Shown one piece after another: positions 11,763 to 21,639 of a DNA stretch of 64,000 bases; position 1 is the stretch's first letter; every line of letters starts with the position of its first letter. The DNA lies in the NCBI RefSeq assembly GCF_037042905.1, contig NC_087258.1:4107001-4171000 (forward strand), read 5' to 3'. Source of the stretch: Lytechinus pictus (Eukaryota > Echinodermata > Echinoidea > Temnopleuroida > Toxopneustidae). The notes under the pieces are model-generated. The model made no database searches, was not told the DNA's origin, and saw only the letters and a list, made by a program, of their open reading frames with translations. Made by a program: the position numbers and the translations under genes.

Positions 11763-12911
11763 CTGGCGGCATTTATCCATGGGATAATCGGATGGATTTT
11801 AATCCTGGTTGGAGAGAATTGTGCCGAGATCCCTCTAGAATAGAGGAGAGCTCGGGGCCCGGTATATCTATGGGATAATCGGTTGGATTTTAATCCTAGA
11901 TGGACAAAATTGTACCGAGATCCCTCTAAAATAGACAAGAGCTCGGGGCCCGGTATATCGAGGCTGTCTGTCGCTAGCTGGCGCCATTTATCTATGGGAT
12001 AATCGGATGGATTATAATCCTGGATGCATAAAATTGTGCCGAGATCCCTCTAGAATAGAGGAGAGCTCAGGGTCCGGTATATGGAGGCTGTCTGTTGCTA
12101 GCTGGCGCCATTTATCTGTGGGATAATCGGATGGATTTTAATCCTGGATGGAGAAAATTGTACCGAGATCCCTCTAAAATAGACGAGAGCTCGCGGCCAG
12201 ATATTTTGAGGGTGTCTGTCGCTATCTGGCGGCATTTATCCATGGGATAATCGGATGGATTTTAATCCTGGTTGGAAAGAATTGTGCCGAGATTCCTCTA
12301 AAATAGACGAGAGCTCGTGGCCAGGTATTTTGAGGGTGTCTGTCGCTATCTGGTGGCATTTATCCATGGGATAATCGGGTGGATTTTAATCCTGGTTGGA
12401 GAGAATTGTGCCGAGATCCCTCTAAAATAGACGAGAGCTTGCGGCCAGGTATTTTGAGGGTGTCTGTCGATATCTGGCGACATTTATCCATGGGATAATC
12501 GGATGGATTTTAATCCTGGTTGGAGAGAATTGTGCCGAGATCCCTCTAGAATAAACGAGAGCCCGCGCCGAGGTATTTTGAGGGTGTCTGTCGCTATCTG
12601 GCGGCAGACACATTGAAAAATAACAAAAACATGAGCACTGTCCTGCACAAAATGGCCCCTTTATTTATGGAAAGACCCATGTACAAGAGAAGAACAAATG
12701 TTGCTTCCAATTTGAGTAAAATTTTCCATGTGAATAACAGGTTGCAAAGGAAATTGTACCGAAATCCCTCTAAAATAGACGAGAGCTCGCGGCCAGGTAT
12801 TTTGAGGGTGTCTGTCGCTATCTGGCGGCATTTATCCATGGGATAATCGGATGGATTTTAATCCTGGTTGGAAAGAATTGTGCCGAGATCCCTCTAGAAT
12901 AGAGGAGAGCT
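11763..12911. repeat. 92/123 bp tandem repeat block, third, with insert
   Basis: The longest block of the family, with long (123 bp) units dominating from 12225 on. At 12601-12744 it is interrupted by 144 bp that match the foldback element (GAAAAATAACAAAAACATGAG and GGCCCCTTTATTTATGG, as at 10480 and 10730). Open frames on both strands here are translations of the repeat. Confidence 0.9.
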
Positions 12912-13330
12912 ATGCCCTCTACGGTGGGGACTGTTGAGTCTGCTGGTTATACCAGCAGGAGACGAACAAACCAGGATGAAACTTCAAGAGGTGATGACCC
13001 TTCTTCAGCCTTACCAATCAACCGAAGGAGGTTCGGCAGCAGGCTAGCGATAAAAGATCAAACAAATCATGTCCAATGTATGAATTACTTTTAACTGCTA
13101 TGTATGTAACGGAAACAGTATCTGACTGTACAATCACTATCTGTTGTAATACATGTGAGCTTAAGTACATGTATTCATTTTCAAGTCTACTGTCAATGTT
13201 GGAGTAATTGCAGACACAGAGAGACGGAGATGTACTTTCGTAGTTCAAACAGAATGTGATATGTTTTCACTGCACATTTCTTTTTATAGTAAGTAAATTA
13301 CATATTGAATAAAACAAAAAACAAACAAAA
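12912..13330. other. Mostly unassigned; short coding-like stretch at 12912-13050
   Basis: The + frame at 12912-13094 is joined directly to the repeat block and includes TSRRRTNQDETSRGDDPSS, which looks somewhat protein-like. I cannot identify it and it has no clear splice sites. Confidence 0.3.
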
Positions 13331-13337
13331 AAAACTC

Positions 13338-13471
13338 CTCTGGAACAAGTGGATCTTGAAGTAATCGATGGTAACGAAGCAATCTACCACACATCTTGGC
13401 AAAGAAATACAATACTGAAGAACTTTGCTGAAACCTTCATTAAATCATTTGACAGACCCCGGAGGAAGCTG
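13338..13471 (+). pseudogene. Coding-like fragment (unidentified), ends in TGA
   Basis: An open + frame of about 44 codons (LEQVDLEVIDGNEAIYHTS ... FDRPRRKLLA, stop). Its composition is protein-like and it has no start codon, so it reads as the last exon or a captured 3' piece of a gene. It stops three bases before the duplicated segment at 13474. A second, different + fragment at 14379-14530 joins the other copy of the duplication at the equivalent point. I do not recognise the family. Confidence 0.35.
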
Positions 13472-13899
13472 CTGGCTTGAAGACTCGAATCCTGACTGCA
13501 AAGAGTGCGACCCGCATTGTGCGCCCTGTGGGTTTTCATAACAAACCGGTCATCTGGGTTGTGTTTTCGCAAAGTAATAATACTTGCGAGCACGTTTCTT
13601 TTGGTTGACGGATCCCTAACATGATATAAAAGAGGTCGAGAGGCCATTTCATCTTTTTCACCATCTTGGGTTTCAACCTTGGAAGACGCGACAGGTTCTT
13701 GTACAACTTCATCACCCTGGGTTTCATCCTTGGAAGACGTGACAGGTTTTACAGCACCTTGGCGTGGTGGGGTGGGTTCTTCATAATTTTTGGGGACCGC
13801 TCTCCCCCCACTCCCCTTCAAGCAATAACCAGCTAGAAAATTGATAGTAACATATGTAGTAAGAAATACCTTGGTAGGACGAGGGTTAAACAATGACAT
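13384..13899 (-). CDS. Unidentified 171-codon frame, probably element-derived
   Basis: The frame from 13899 to 13384 encodes an N-terminal part that may include intron sequence, then a hydrophilic region with two imperfect repeats (KPVTSSKDETQGDEVV and EPVASSKVETQDGEK), then a basic segment RDPSTKRNVLASIITLRKHN. The repeats and the segment after them are preserved in the duplicated copy at 14531-14790, which is open in the same frame until IF-stop. Preservation of the frame in both copies is mild support for real coding origin. No domain is recognised. The last ~45 codons overlap the + fragment at 13338-13471, so this end is probably not coding. Confidence 0.35.
   Translation of the reverse strand: MSLFNPRPTKVFLTTYVTINFLAGYCLKGSGGRAVPKNYEEPTPPRQGAVKPVTSSKDETQGDEVVQEPVASSKVETQDGEKDEMASRPLLYHVRDPSTKRNVLASIITLRKHNPDDRFVMKTHRAHNAGRTLCSQDSSLQASSFLRGLSNDLMKVSAKFFSIVFLCQDVW
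13474..13755. repeat. Segmental duplication, copy 1 (copy 2 at 14531-14790)
   Basis: About 260 bp starting ACTCGAATCCTGACTGCA are nearly identical in two direct copies. Differences include GTACAA versus CGTACAA-type single bases and a small indel near the start of each copy. The segment carries the minus-strand coding-like frame described next. Confidence 0.9.
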
Positions 13900-13969
13900 T
13901 AGAAATTTGGTTTAAAAAAATGAGTTAAAAATAGGCTTAAAAATTTGCTTGTAACATATTTAAATCTTT

Positions 13970-14473
13970 TTAAACAAATTTCTGAGGGAAAAATGATGAC
14001 TTATTTTGATAAGTCTCATCATTATCAAGATGTTTTCTGACGTGTTTTATGATTGTCCTATAGGGGTTTGCTGGATATCTGACACTGCAACCACACCTAA
14101 AAAATAATTTATGTGGTGTTTTGTACTTTTTTAGCATGGGCTCTGTTTCCATGCCTACCCTTTTGAGAACGCCACTCCACCTCAATGAATCCGGGGATTT
14201 ATTTTCAAACTTTCCCTGTTTAGTACGACGCTGGTTAAAACCTTGTTCAACTGCAGGTTCCTGAACCGCTTTTAAGAATGCTGCCGTCTCCTTTTGGGCG
14301 ATTTTGGTTGCATCTTCACCCGAGTCCACAGGCAAGTCCACAGGCGAGTCCACATGCGAGTCCACATTATCAATGGAAGAGTGGCACCCGAAGAAGTGAA
14401 TGTGGATGATGCTCTCGCCATTGGCCAAGGAATGGCACATAAATTCATGGGCAACTTGCCTAAGGGCTTTCAT
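13970..14473 (-). CDS. Unidentified 167-codon frame with a C-x-C ... H-x3-H segment
   Basis: The minus-strand frame has an acidic stretch with repeated VDS(P/L) units and then KLFFRCGCSVRYPANPYRT followed by KHVRKHLDND. That resembles a small zinc-binding knuckle (Cys-Gly-Cys and two histidines) but does not match a family I can name. The first ~30 codons are antisense to the + fragment at 14379-14530 and may not be used. It lies downstream, on the same strand, of the PD-(D/E)XK gene and may be part of the same mobile or composite segment. Confidence 0.35.
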   Translation of the reverse strand: MKALRQVAHEFMCHSLANGESIIHIHFFGCHSSIDNVDSHVDSPVDLPVDSGEDATKIAQKETAAFLKAVQEPAVEQGFNQRRTKQGKFENKSPDSLRWSGVLKRVGMETEPMLKKYKTPHKLFFRCGCSVRYPANPYRTIIKHVRKHLDNDETYQNKSSFFPQKFV

Positions 14474-14530
14474 ACACCAATCAAGAGAGAGGTAGTGACG
14501 ATGGAGAAACTGAAGAGATTCAGAAAATAG
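14379..14530 (+). pseudogene. Coding-like fragment (unidentified), ends in TAG
   Basis: Protein-like + frame ending VDDALAIGQGMAHKFMG ... REVVTMEKLKRFRK, stop. An AG precedes it near 14378, so it could be a terminal exon. It joins copy 2 of the duplicated segment at ACTCGAATCC exactly as the fragment at 13338-13471 joins copy 1. Confidence 0.3.
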
Positions 14531-14790
14531 ACTCGAATCCTGACTGCAATTTTGTGCGCCCTGTGGTTGTTTTCATAACAAACCGGTCATCTGGGTTGTG
14601 TTTTCGCAAAGTAATAATACTTGCGAGCACGTTTCTTTTGGTTGACGGATCCCTAACATGATATAAAAGAGGTCGAGAGGCCATTTCATCTTTTTCACCA
14701 TCTTGGGTTTCAACCTTGGAAGACGCGACAGGTTCTCGTACAACTTCATCACCCTGGGTTTCATCCTTGGAAGACGTGACAGGTTTTACA
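14531..14790. repeat. Segmental duplication, copy 2
   Basis: Direct copy of 13474-13755. The minus frame in this copy is open through the same two SSK(D/V)ETQ repeats and ends in a stop just outside the duplicated part. Confidence 0.9.
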
Positions 14791-14901
14791 ACTGCAACGT
14801 TGTTCCGGTGAGCTTCTTAGACAGAATATTTTCTAATGTGTAAAATTTTAATCTTCTGAGGTTTTAAGGCATTTTTTTGTATCACTTTCATTTTTATAAT
14901 C

Positions 14902-15055
14902 ACGTGCAGCGCAACTCGTACGGCAGGTACAGGCAATCTCTTTTGTGTTTTGAACAGAGTGCAGCAATTAAGTATGTTGAAAAGTATTTTTCACTCTGAA
15001 TTATTATAAATGTTGTGCAGTTTTGTAAGATATTTGGTGTCCTGCATGCAGATAA
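14902..15055 (-). repeat. Repeat arm paired with 11591-11698
   Basis: Inverted match to 11591-11673 at 14902-14984, then ~45 bp of other sequence, then a direct match to TTGGTGTCCTGCATGCAG at 15032-15055. It ends just short of the stop codon of the gene that starts at 20815 on the minus strand. Confidence 0.75.
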
Positions 15056-15069
15056 GATTCTCTTAAGTT

Positions 15070-18000
15070 TCAGGGAAACTTAAGATTTTCGCTCACGTAA
15101 GATTTGCAATCAAGAATATGAGCATTAAGCTCTGCCAGAACGGTTGCCATGTCCTCATCAAGATGGTCACTACAGAAGGAGAAGCTTTTTGATCCATACA
15201 TTATTTCTCCTCCATCTACCCGCGCTTTCAGGATTGTAGCCATATTTGCACAGATCAATAAGCCTACGGCTACATTCTGCTCTATCACTAATGGCAGCAT
15301 CATATATTTCAACTGGGTTTCGTCAATCTCAAGAAGCACCTTCCCTGATTTAACCTCTACAGTCAATACTTCATGAATTTTCTGTCCTGTTTGACCAGTT
15401 AACATTACAAGGTCTGGCACAAAATATCTCTGAAGGTCTGTCAAACGTTCCTTTTCTGGTGAAGGAGGTGGACGAGAAGTGCGTGTTGACTTCCTTGTGG
15501 GAGAACCATCTGGCTCCCTTTTACTCACATGAAAGTGAAGAAATCTGGCAGCATCGGAGGATTTTGCAGCTCCTCCTATGTTTTCAACGATTACATTTCC
15601 AGCTTTGTTTTCAATGTCATAGAATTGTGTGAGCATAGTTTGGATGAAGTTCCTGCCCTTCGAATTCGCCATGTTGCATTTGAACGCGTCCAAATATCTG
15701 CTGTCCTTGACTGAACCTGAAAAGAAAAAAAGAAAAAGAAACAAAAACAAAACATGAAAAATCCTCATCATGGCGGTTAAAATGCGTGGACACCAGCCAG
15801 CTGGCATCTTCCTAAGTTTTCTACATGCCACTGTGAGTCAAATGTTTCCATTTGTAGCAGTTTTTGGTGTTAATTTTGAATTTCAAGGGGTGGAGGGTTA
15901 TTTGAGAGATATAACATTACTTTTGGTGTCAAAATGCTTGTATTGATAGTGTTAATCATTTCCCAAATGGACGTCTTCAAATTTTGACCTTGGATTTTAC
16001 CACCCCCTACTATTGTGGCGTTCATCGTTAATATGGGTGTCAAAAGGACTAGAGCAAGTTGACATTTGAATGAATTAACAGCAGGCGCGCCGGAAGCAGT
16101 TTTGGATTGGGGGGGCAAAAAATCTAAGGGGGGCTCATGTCCGTCGGCACCAGGTCCGTAACCAGGATTTTTTTTCGGGAGGGTGCACCAATAACGAAAA
16201 GCTGATAATAAGCGGGGGGGGGGGGGGGGGGGGGGGGGGACTCCGACGCATATTTTTCGCGCGTGTGCCCAGAACCGGAAAGCTGATGAGTAGGGGGGGG
16301 GGGGGGGAGAGACTCCGACACATTTTCCGGGTGGTTGCCCACAACCGGAAAGCTAATGATCGGGGGGGGGGGGGGGGGGGGCATGGGCGTAGATCCCGGC
16401 CGGAATGTATTGTTCCGGGGGGGGGGGTGATCTATTGTGTCACCCCCCCCCCCCCTCTAATGAATAGACATGCGTCCGGGATTTACGCCAGTTGGGGGGG
16501 GGGGCTCCTACATATTTTGATGATTTTTGAATCAGCTGTCAAGCAAAAAACCAAACAAAAGGTTTGATAGTACATGCTATAGGAAAGGAGTTTTAAAGCT
16601 GTTAAAAGTGGGTGTATTGCAAGAAATTCCGAAAAAAAAACACCCTGTATTAAGGGGTAAATTGGGGCAATAATCCCTCTGAAATTACTGTTAAGGGTTG
16701 TATTTTGTACTGAGGCTAAAAACACGTCAAGGGGAAGATACGAGAGTGAGTCGGAGTGACCCCCACCACAAAGACACACATTTGTTGTTTTCGGCGATAT
16801 GTCATTCAGACCGGGTCCACCGGGTTCTATAAACCTACCGGGAAGTAGACATTTGTTAAATTAATCAAGTGAAACCTCGTTATAACGAAGGCCCGTTTGC
16901 CTTGGAAATCCTTTTGTTATATCAGAACTTTGTTATATCAGGGTTAAAAAACAAAGGAATATAAAGAGTTTAACCCCGTCAAATTAGTTTGTTATAAGAG
17001 GAATTTTTTTATAAACGACTTTGTTATAAAGGGGTTCCACTGTAAACACAATCCAATACGCGGATGCACTCAGGCGCGTCGATCTTTCAGGAAAATACAA
17101 AGCATTGGGGTGGCAAGCATTGTTTGCAAACAATGGCTTGCCCCCAATGCTTTGTATTTCTTGATAGATCGACTCCCCTTACTCCCAATACACACTCTCG
17201 AACACAATACTGAACACGATCAAAATTCTATACAAAAAGAGAGATGAAGACTAGCTTGGGTCATCTGTTAGAGATACATGGAATCTATGATTCCTTCCAA
17301 GTTTATTAATCATTCTTGTCTCATGTTATCGCTTTACATAAAAACCAGAGCCTTAATGACTGGCCCCTTTTAGCAAGTTAACAATACCTATTGTGAATAA
17401 GTTAATGATCTTATTTAATTTAAATCAAATATGTAACCATGATTTGTATGATGTCAAATGTATATTTAATTATCCCTGTAGTTATTTTGGAACTACCGCT
17501 ATTAGTAAAAAGGTTTCTGTAATACTCTGTGAGGTATTCCTGCCCAATGTAACTTTTTTGATTCAAATTCGCATAAAGCGAGAATAATTTCCGAATAAAA
17601 AATCCCGGATCTGGCTATTAAATCGAATGCTCGGTTTATCGAGCTTTGGCGTTCAATGTCACATTTTTAAATCAAATTAGTCATCTGGCTATCAAATGGC
17701 CCAGTTAACTCGAAACCGTCAAATGTGAAAATCAATATAATTATTTTGTCAAGCGATATTAATATTTTTTTGTATTAAAATTGGCTGGATAAAATTTTGA
17801 AGTTCTCATAATTATCATGACCTTTGAGCAGTGAAACTTGAAACTTATATCATAAATTAAGATCGCTTTCTAAAACATCACTTCCTGATAGAAACAAACT
17901 TGAAATTTAGTCAAGATTCGACCCACACTAGAACACTGAAGAAAATGTAAAATTTCTTCATGAGAGCAAACTTGTTTCGAGTTTTTATTGATCACCATAA

Positions 18001-20815
18001 AGATACGATTAAAGCTGTGTGTTCTTACCAAAGTTCACAAATCGCAATTACTGTTTTTGTGAATTGTGAATAATATTTTATTGTTATAAAATTGAATAAG
18101 TACCCATTCGAGGTGTTGGCAACAGTTTAATCTGTTATTACCCCTAACAACAATTTTGGAACTAGCAGATGGTGAATACAATTTATATGCTGTATAAATT
18201 CAGAAGGTAAAGAACTGTTGGGTATTTTCCCCTTAATCTTCCATGTTAGGTTTTTTAATGTGTTGACCTTGCTTAGATAAGATCACTTTCTAAATCATCA
18301 CATCATAATTAAAACAAACCCAAGATTTCGTTAACATTTGACCCACTCTAGAACACTGAAGGAAATGTAAACTTTATTCATGAGAGCAAATGCATTCCGA
18401 GTTTTGATGAATCACCTTAATTATTTGATATGTGTGTTCTTACAAAAGTTCACGAATCACAATTACTGAAATTGTGAACAATGTATAGGTTTCCCCGCCC
18501 AATTTAGCACTTTAAAAAAATGTATCTCGCTTTACCCTAAATTGAATAAAAAGGTGATAAATTGGGCGGGAAAACCTACATTATTTGTTGTTAAATAATC
18601 AGGGCTCGATATTAGCTGTGACCCGAGGTCATCGGAAATTGGCTTTGGGTTACCAGATTTAAGCAAAATTATGAATCTGATGGCCCGATTGGGCAACTAA
18701 TCCGGACCACAAACTTCTATGTTTGGGCCTCTGGAAACGAGAATGCAAAACTGCCCCCCCCCCAAAAAAAAAGCATGGACCATGATTGTTAAATTGAATG
18801 TGTGTCCATTCGATCTGTTGCCATCTATCTAATATATTTCATCCCTGACATAAAATATCCTAAAAATTATGGTTATTTTGGAATTAGCAACGGATGAATA
18901 TGGTTCAAAGTTATGGAATGTTGGATGTTTCTTCCATGTTAGTTTTTTCATGTATTGATCTGAAATAAAAATGCATTTTATAACATTGCTTTCAGAAATG
19001 ATTGAATAATCTTGAATCTTTGTTAAAGTTCGACCAGGGATGCCACTTGATATTCTCCAAAAAGTCTGAAAATCGTAATATTCAGGACAATGTAATACAC
19101 CTTTATGTGCACCAAAAAATAATAGTGGACAAAGCATGATAGATAACAATTGCATGACAAAGTCTGAATTCAGACTCTCGTCTGGAGAGTGGTAACCCTG
19201 AATTTGATCTATATTGCGGACATTTTCAATTGTATAATATAATTTTGTATTTAATTGACGGTTTCTAATGATTTAGTAGACTCTTTTTTACGTATTGTTT
19301 TATGCATATTATCCTTTTTTAAGTTGTCAAAATTATTGGGGGGGCAAAACGATATGTTTGCCCCCCCAAGTTTTCGATTGGGGGGGCGGCCGCCCCCCCT
19401 GCCCCCCCACTTCCGGCGCCTATGATTAACAGTGTCCGCACTACAGATAGAGAGTGGAATCGGATTCCATGGGTATGGAGCGGCAACAGAGAAGGCACGA
19501 TTGCCATATGAGATGGTTGAAACCAACCCTGCTAAAATGTATGCCATATTTATTAAACTGGCGCAAAATTTAACGGAATGTAGCCCACACTAGCTAGACT
19601 TGAGTTCAAGTCTTGTTTACGGACATTAGGGTTAGGGTTTTGGTTTGGGTTAGAGCAGTCTTGTAAAAAGACTAGCAGGTATGGGCTATATTCCGCAATC
19701 GCCCCATTAAATTAATTTCCACAGGATAGGTAAAAAGACTTACTTTCAGTTTCAGTTTGTGTGCACCACCTCTGGCTCGTAACATCATATTTGAGTTTGC
19801 TGAGTGGGTTCATGACAGCTTTTGCTCTCTCCGTATATGCGTCTGTCATATATCTCTTAACCGGTTGAAGATCATGGGACCACGTGTTTATCGTTAACGG
19901 CTCGGCTTCCCCATCATTGAAATTGGCACTAACAGGCAAAATGTTACCCCAGCTCTTGCTAAAGTTGTGCCATACAGAGCTATCGACAATACCATCAATC
20001 TTCACATGTGGACACCTGTAGTTTACTGAAGGCTGAAATATAAAAAAAAAATGAATATTTTATTTTTATTACAAACAAAAAGTATAATCTTGATAAAAAT
20101 GACCCAAGAGATGTTTAAATAACAATGGCTAATTTTCAGTAAGCTAGGGTGTCCGTTACGTCGTAGAGCGTAAACATGAGATTTCCCAGCACCAAATATA
20201 TGGCCATAACTTGTTTTTGTGAAAGATAACATCTGTGAATGGACTGGTCTAGACTTCGCAACCTCACAGAGGGCAGTGGAGAATAGATTCAGCTGGAGGA
20301 GGATGGTCAAGTTGTCATCAAAGGTGCCCCACGACCTAACAATTACGGGATCAAGTAAGCAAGTAGTAGTAGTAGTAAACCAGAGTTTTAAATCCGGTTT
20401 TGTCCCCGTAAACGGGGTTGGCCGGATTAACCTCATTCTCACAGCAATCGCCCTTACCCCGTCCCTCCACCTTACCCGATTAAACGCATCCTCCTTCTTC
20501 AGCCCAACCCTTTTACTCTCCTCCTCTACCTGCTTCTTCCACGTCTTCTTTGGCCGTCCCCTCCTTCTCAAACCATCCACCTCCAATTCTAAAGCCCTTC
20601 TCAAAACATGATTTAGTCGCCTCTTACGACACGCAGAGGGTATGGTATGCCTATTCTTGATCGCAACACCGGACATACACAGCCAGTACCTTGTTTATCA
20701 GTACTATTTAGAGTTAACATACCTGTGGAGAACATGATCTCTCCTGTGATAAGCTGGGAAAACTCAGTAAGTCATAGTCTTCGTCAGGGATTGCCTCTCT
20801 CAGCCTCTTTGCCAT
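15070..20815 (-). CDS. Three-exon gene for a PD-(D/E)XK nuclease-like protein (342 aa), unknown family
   Basis: Exons on the minus strand are 20815-20723, 20032-19744 and 15716-15070. All borders are GT-AG (CAG/GTATG; TTTCAG/CC; GAAA/GTAAGT; TTTTCAG/GT) and phases are 0 and 1, so the joined frame runs 342 codons from ATG to TGA without a stop. The N-terminus (MAKRLREAIPDEDYDLLSF) is acidic. Exon 3 holds the core: D229 in VPDLVML, then E248-V-K250 in LTVEVKSGK, then Q262 and Y265 in DETQLKYMM. This is the spacing and strand-helix order expected for PD-(D/E)XK phosphodiesterases, as in restriction-endonuclease-like folds. A low-complexity linker rich in Ser, Pro and Arg (about 185-215) precedes it. 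A weak ATTAAA lies ~220 bases past the stop. Intron 1 holds a LINE fragment; intron 2 (4 kb) holds MITEs and tandem repeats. I do not recognise the full-length family. It could be a host gene or belong to a mobile element; catalytic activity is inferred. Confidence 0.7.
16080..16500. repeat. G-run-rich repeat array (intron 2 of the PD-(D/E)XK gene)
   Basis: Four or five imperfect units of about 70-80 bp, each with CCAGAACCGGAAAGCTGAT or CACAACCGGAAAGCTAATG followed by 14-28 G. The family word GCGCCGGAAG at its left edge recurs at 19420. All frames are glycine or proline homopolymers. Confidence 0.8.
16866..17042. mobile_element. Tigger/pogo-like MITE
   Basis: Left end GTGAAACCTCGTTATAACGAAG and right end TTGTTATAAAGGGGTTCCACTG are inverted versions of the CAGTGGAACCCCTTTATAAC-type ends known from Tigger/pogo elements (Tc1/mariner superfamily). 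TA follows the right end. It is about 175 bp, non-coding, and has internal GTTATAT/TATAAC repeats. The left few bases have decayed. Confidence 0.75.
17078..17173. repeat. 96 bp near-perfect hairpin
   Basis: Arms of about 46 bp (GTCGATCTTTCAGG... and ...CTTGATAGATCGAC) enclose almost no loop at GTTTGCAAAC; TACAAAGCATTGGGG is matched exactly. It resembles a tiny foldback MITE. A precursor-type small-RNA hairpin is possible in principle but nothing here proves transcription. Confidence 0.8.
18485..18578. mobile_element. 94 bp MITE with ~21 bp TIR
   Basis: TAGGTTTCCCCGCCCAATTT at the left and its near-exact complement (AAATTGGGCGGGAAAACCTA) at the right. The flanks AATGTA and TACATT are also complementary, so the true end may lie 5-6 bp further out. 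It lies within unit two of the ~0.7 kb tandem repeat, so it is younger than that duplication. Confidence 0.75.
18600..18725 (+). repeat. Fragment related to the ends of the 35.1-37.0 kb element
   Basis: CAGGGCTCGATATTAGC and GGCCCGATTGGGCAACTAAT resemble the terminal region of the element at 35145-36998 (GGCTC-ACATTA and GGCCCG-TTGGGC). It is a single decayed end without its partner. Confidence 0.5.
19325..19432 (-). repeat. G/C-run repeat
   Basis: Starts (minus strand) CATAGGCGCCGGAAGTGGG and continues in G and C runs with a CGGCCG centre. Related to the left edge of 16080-16500. It is fused directly to the LINE tail that follows. Confidence 0.7.
19433..19547 (-). mobile_element. L2/CR1-like LINE reverse transcriptase tail fragment
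   Basis: The minus frame reads YGNRAFSVAAPYPWNPIPLS followed by ICSADTV, the well-known C-terminal motif of L2/CR1-clade ORF2 proteins (RAFSVAAP-LWN-LP-SIR). Only ~35 codons remain before it breaks into a G-run repeat. It lies in intron 2 of the PD-(D/E)XK gene. Confidence 0.8.
20340..20676 (-). mobile_element. LINE ORF2 C-terminal fragment in intron 1
   Basis: The minus frame holds RRALELEVDGLRRRGRPKKT, then W and FNRVRWRDGVRAIAVRMR and IRPTPFTGTKPD. The GRPKKTW and RVRWR-GV-AIA-RM--IRP-P-TGT-PD pattern is the usual C-terminus of a non-LTR reverse transcriptase protein common in invertebrate genomes. It ends in a TACTACTACTACTAC tail near 20375. It is a 5'-truncated insertion, in the same orientation as the surrounding gene. 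Confidence 0.8.
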
Positions 20816-21094
20816 GTTGACTCGCTGTTAGTTAGGAAATGAAAAATGCAATCTTAAAAGTCTATCCACTTCACTTTTAAAGGTGCATGGTCTGATTTTT
20901 TCAAATAAGATTAAATACCTTACATGGAGGTATGTCATCATCAAAAACACTTAATTCCAAGATTTCATGGCTCCAATGGTTTGGATTTTAGCTAGTCCTG
21001 CTGAGCATGACTCCACTCTCTATCATGTGTAGTACTAGTCCCAACAGTGACTCTATCCAGCTAGGTTTTATATAATTTCTAATAAACAGTATAT
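20816..21094. other. Upstream region of the PD-(D/E)XK gene
   Basis: Just under 300 bp between the putative start codon and a tandem duplication. I see no clear TATA box or other promoter element. Untranslated exons further upstream cannot be excluded. Confidence 0.4.
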
Positions 21095-21613
21095 TGAATT
21101 GGAATCGAATCAAAATGAATCTTTTCTAAAAATGGTTGATTTTACAAGATTTTTCACCTTTTTCTACCATTTTTTCCGTCCGGGGGAGCAGTCTGTCCCT
21201 TCCCCCTGCTGGTTGAGCCACTGAATTAGGCTTATAATCCTTACTAATTACTGCACTTAGTGCGTAAGTTTTCAAAAATAAAAATCTGAAGCACGTTTTC
21301 GAAATTTCGAGACTGTGCATTTTCTAATAAACAGTATATTGAATTTGAATTGAATCAAAATGGGTTTTAGGGATAAAAAATGAATTGGAATCGAATCAAA
21401 ATGAATCTTTTCTAAAAATGGTCGATTTTACAAGATTTTTCACCCTTTTCTACCATTTTTTTCGTCCGGGGGAGCAGTCTGTCCCTTCCCCCTGCTGGTT
21501 GAGCCACTGAATTAGGCTTATAATCCTTACTAATTACTGCACTTAGTGCGTAAGTTTTCAAAAATAAAAATCTGAAGCACGTTTTCGAAATTTCGAGACT
21601 GTGCATTTTCATT
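21095..21613. repeat. Direct duplication, ~286 bp period
   Basis: GAATTGGAATCGAATCAAAA to GACTGTGCATTTTC is present twice (about 21095-21323 and 21381-21609) with few differences. Both copies read open on the minus strand (FLKTYALSAVISKDYKPNSV), but the frame is short and lacks recognisable similarity, so I treat it as repeat sequence. Confidence 0.85.
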
Positions 21614-21639
21614 ATTTTTGAAATGTCTAAAATTGATCA

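Larger units (their letters stand above)
17470..19110. repeat. Three diverged tandem units of ~0.7 kb
   Basis: The landmark TTTTGGAACTAGCAG (variants) appears near 17484, 18153 and 18871. TTCCATGTTAGG, GATC(A/G)CTTTCTAAA, GACCCAC(A/T)CTAGAACACTGA and GTTCACRAATC follow in the same order in units one and two, less clearly in three. It is old, non-coding tandem duplication within intron 2. The minus frame at 18829-19155 is not supported. Confidence 0.65.

Noticed and set aside
16124..16779. Several proline- or glycine-rich frames on both strands
   Set aside because: They are translations of G-run repeats around 16.2-16.5 kb.
19625..19660. GGGTTAGGGTT-like telomeric sequence (also near 57270)
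   Set aside because: Only two or so units; too short for telomeric or interstitial telomere sequence.
20219..20611. 130-codon + frame
   Set aside because: Antisense shadow of the LINE reverse transcriptase tail on the minus strand.
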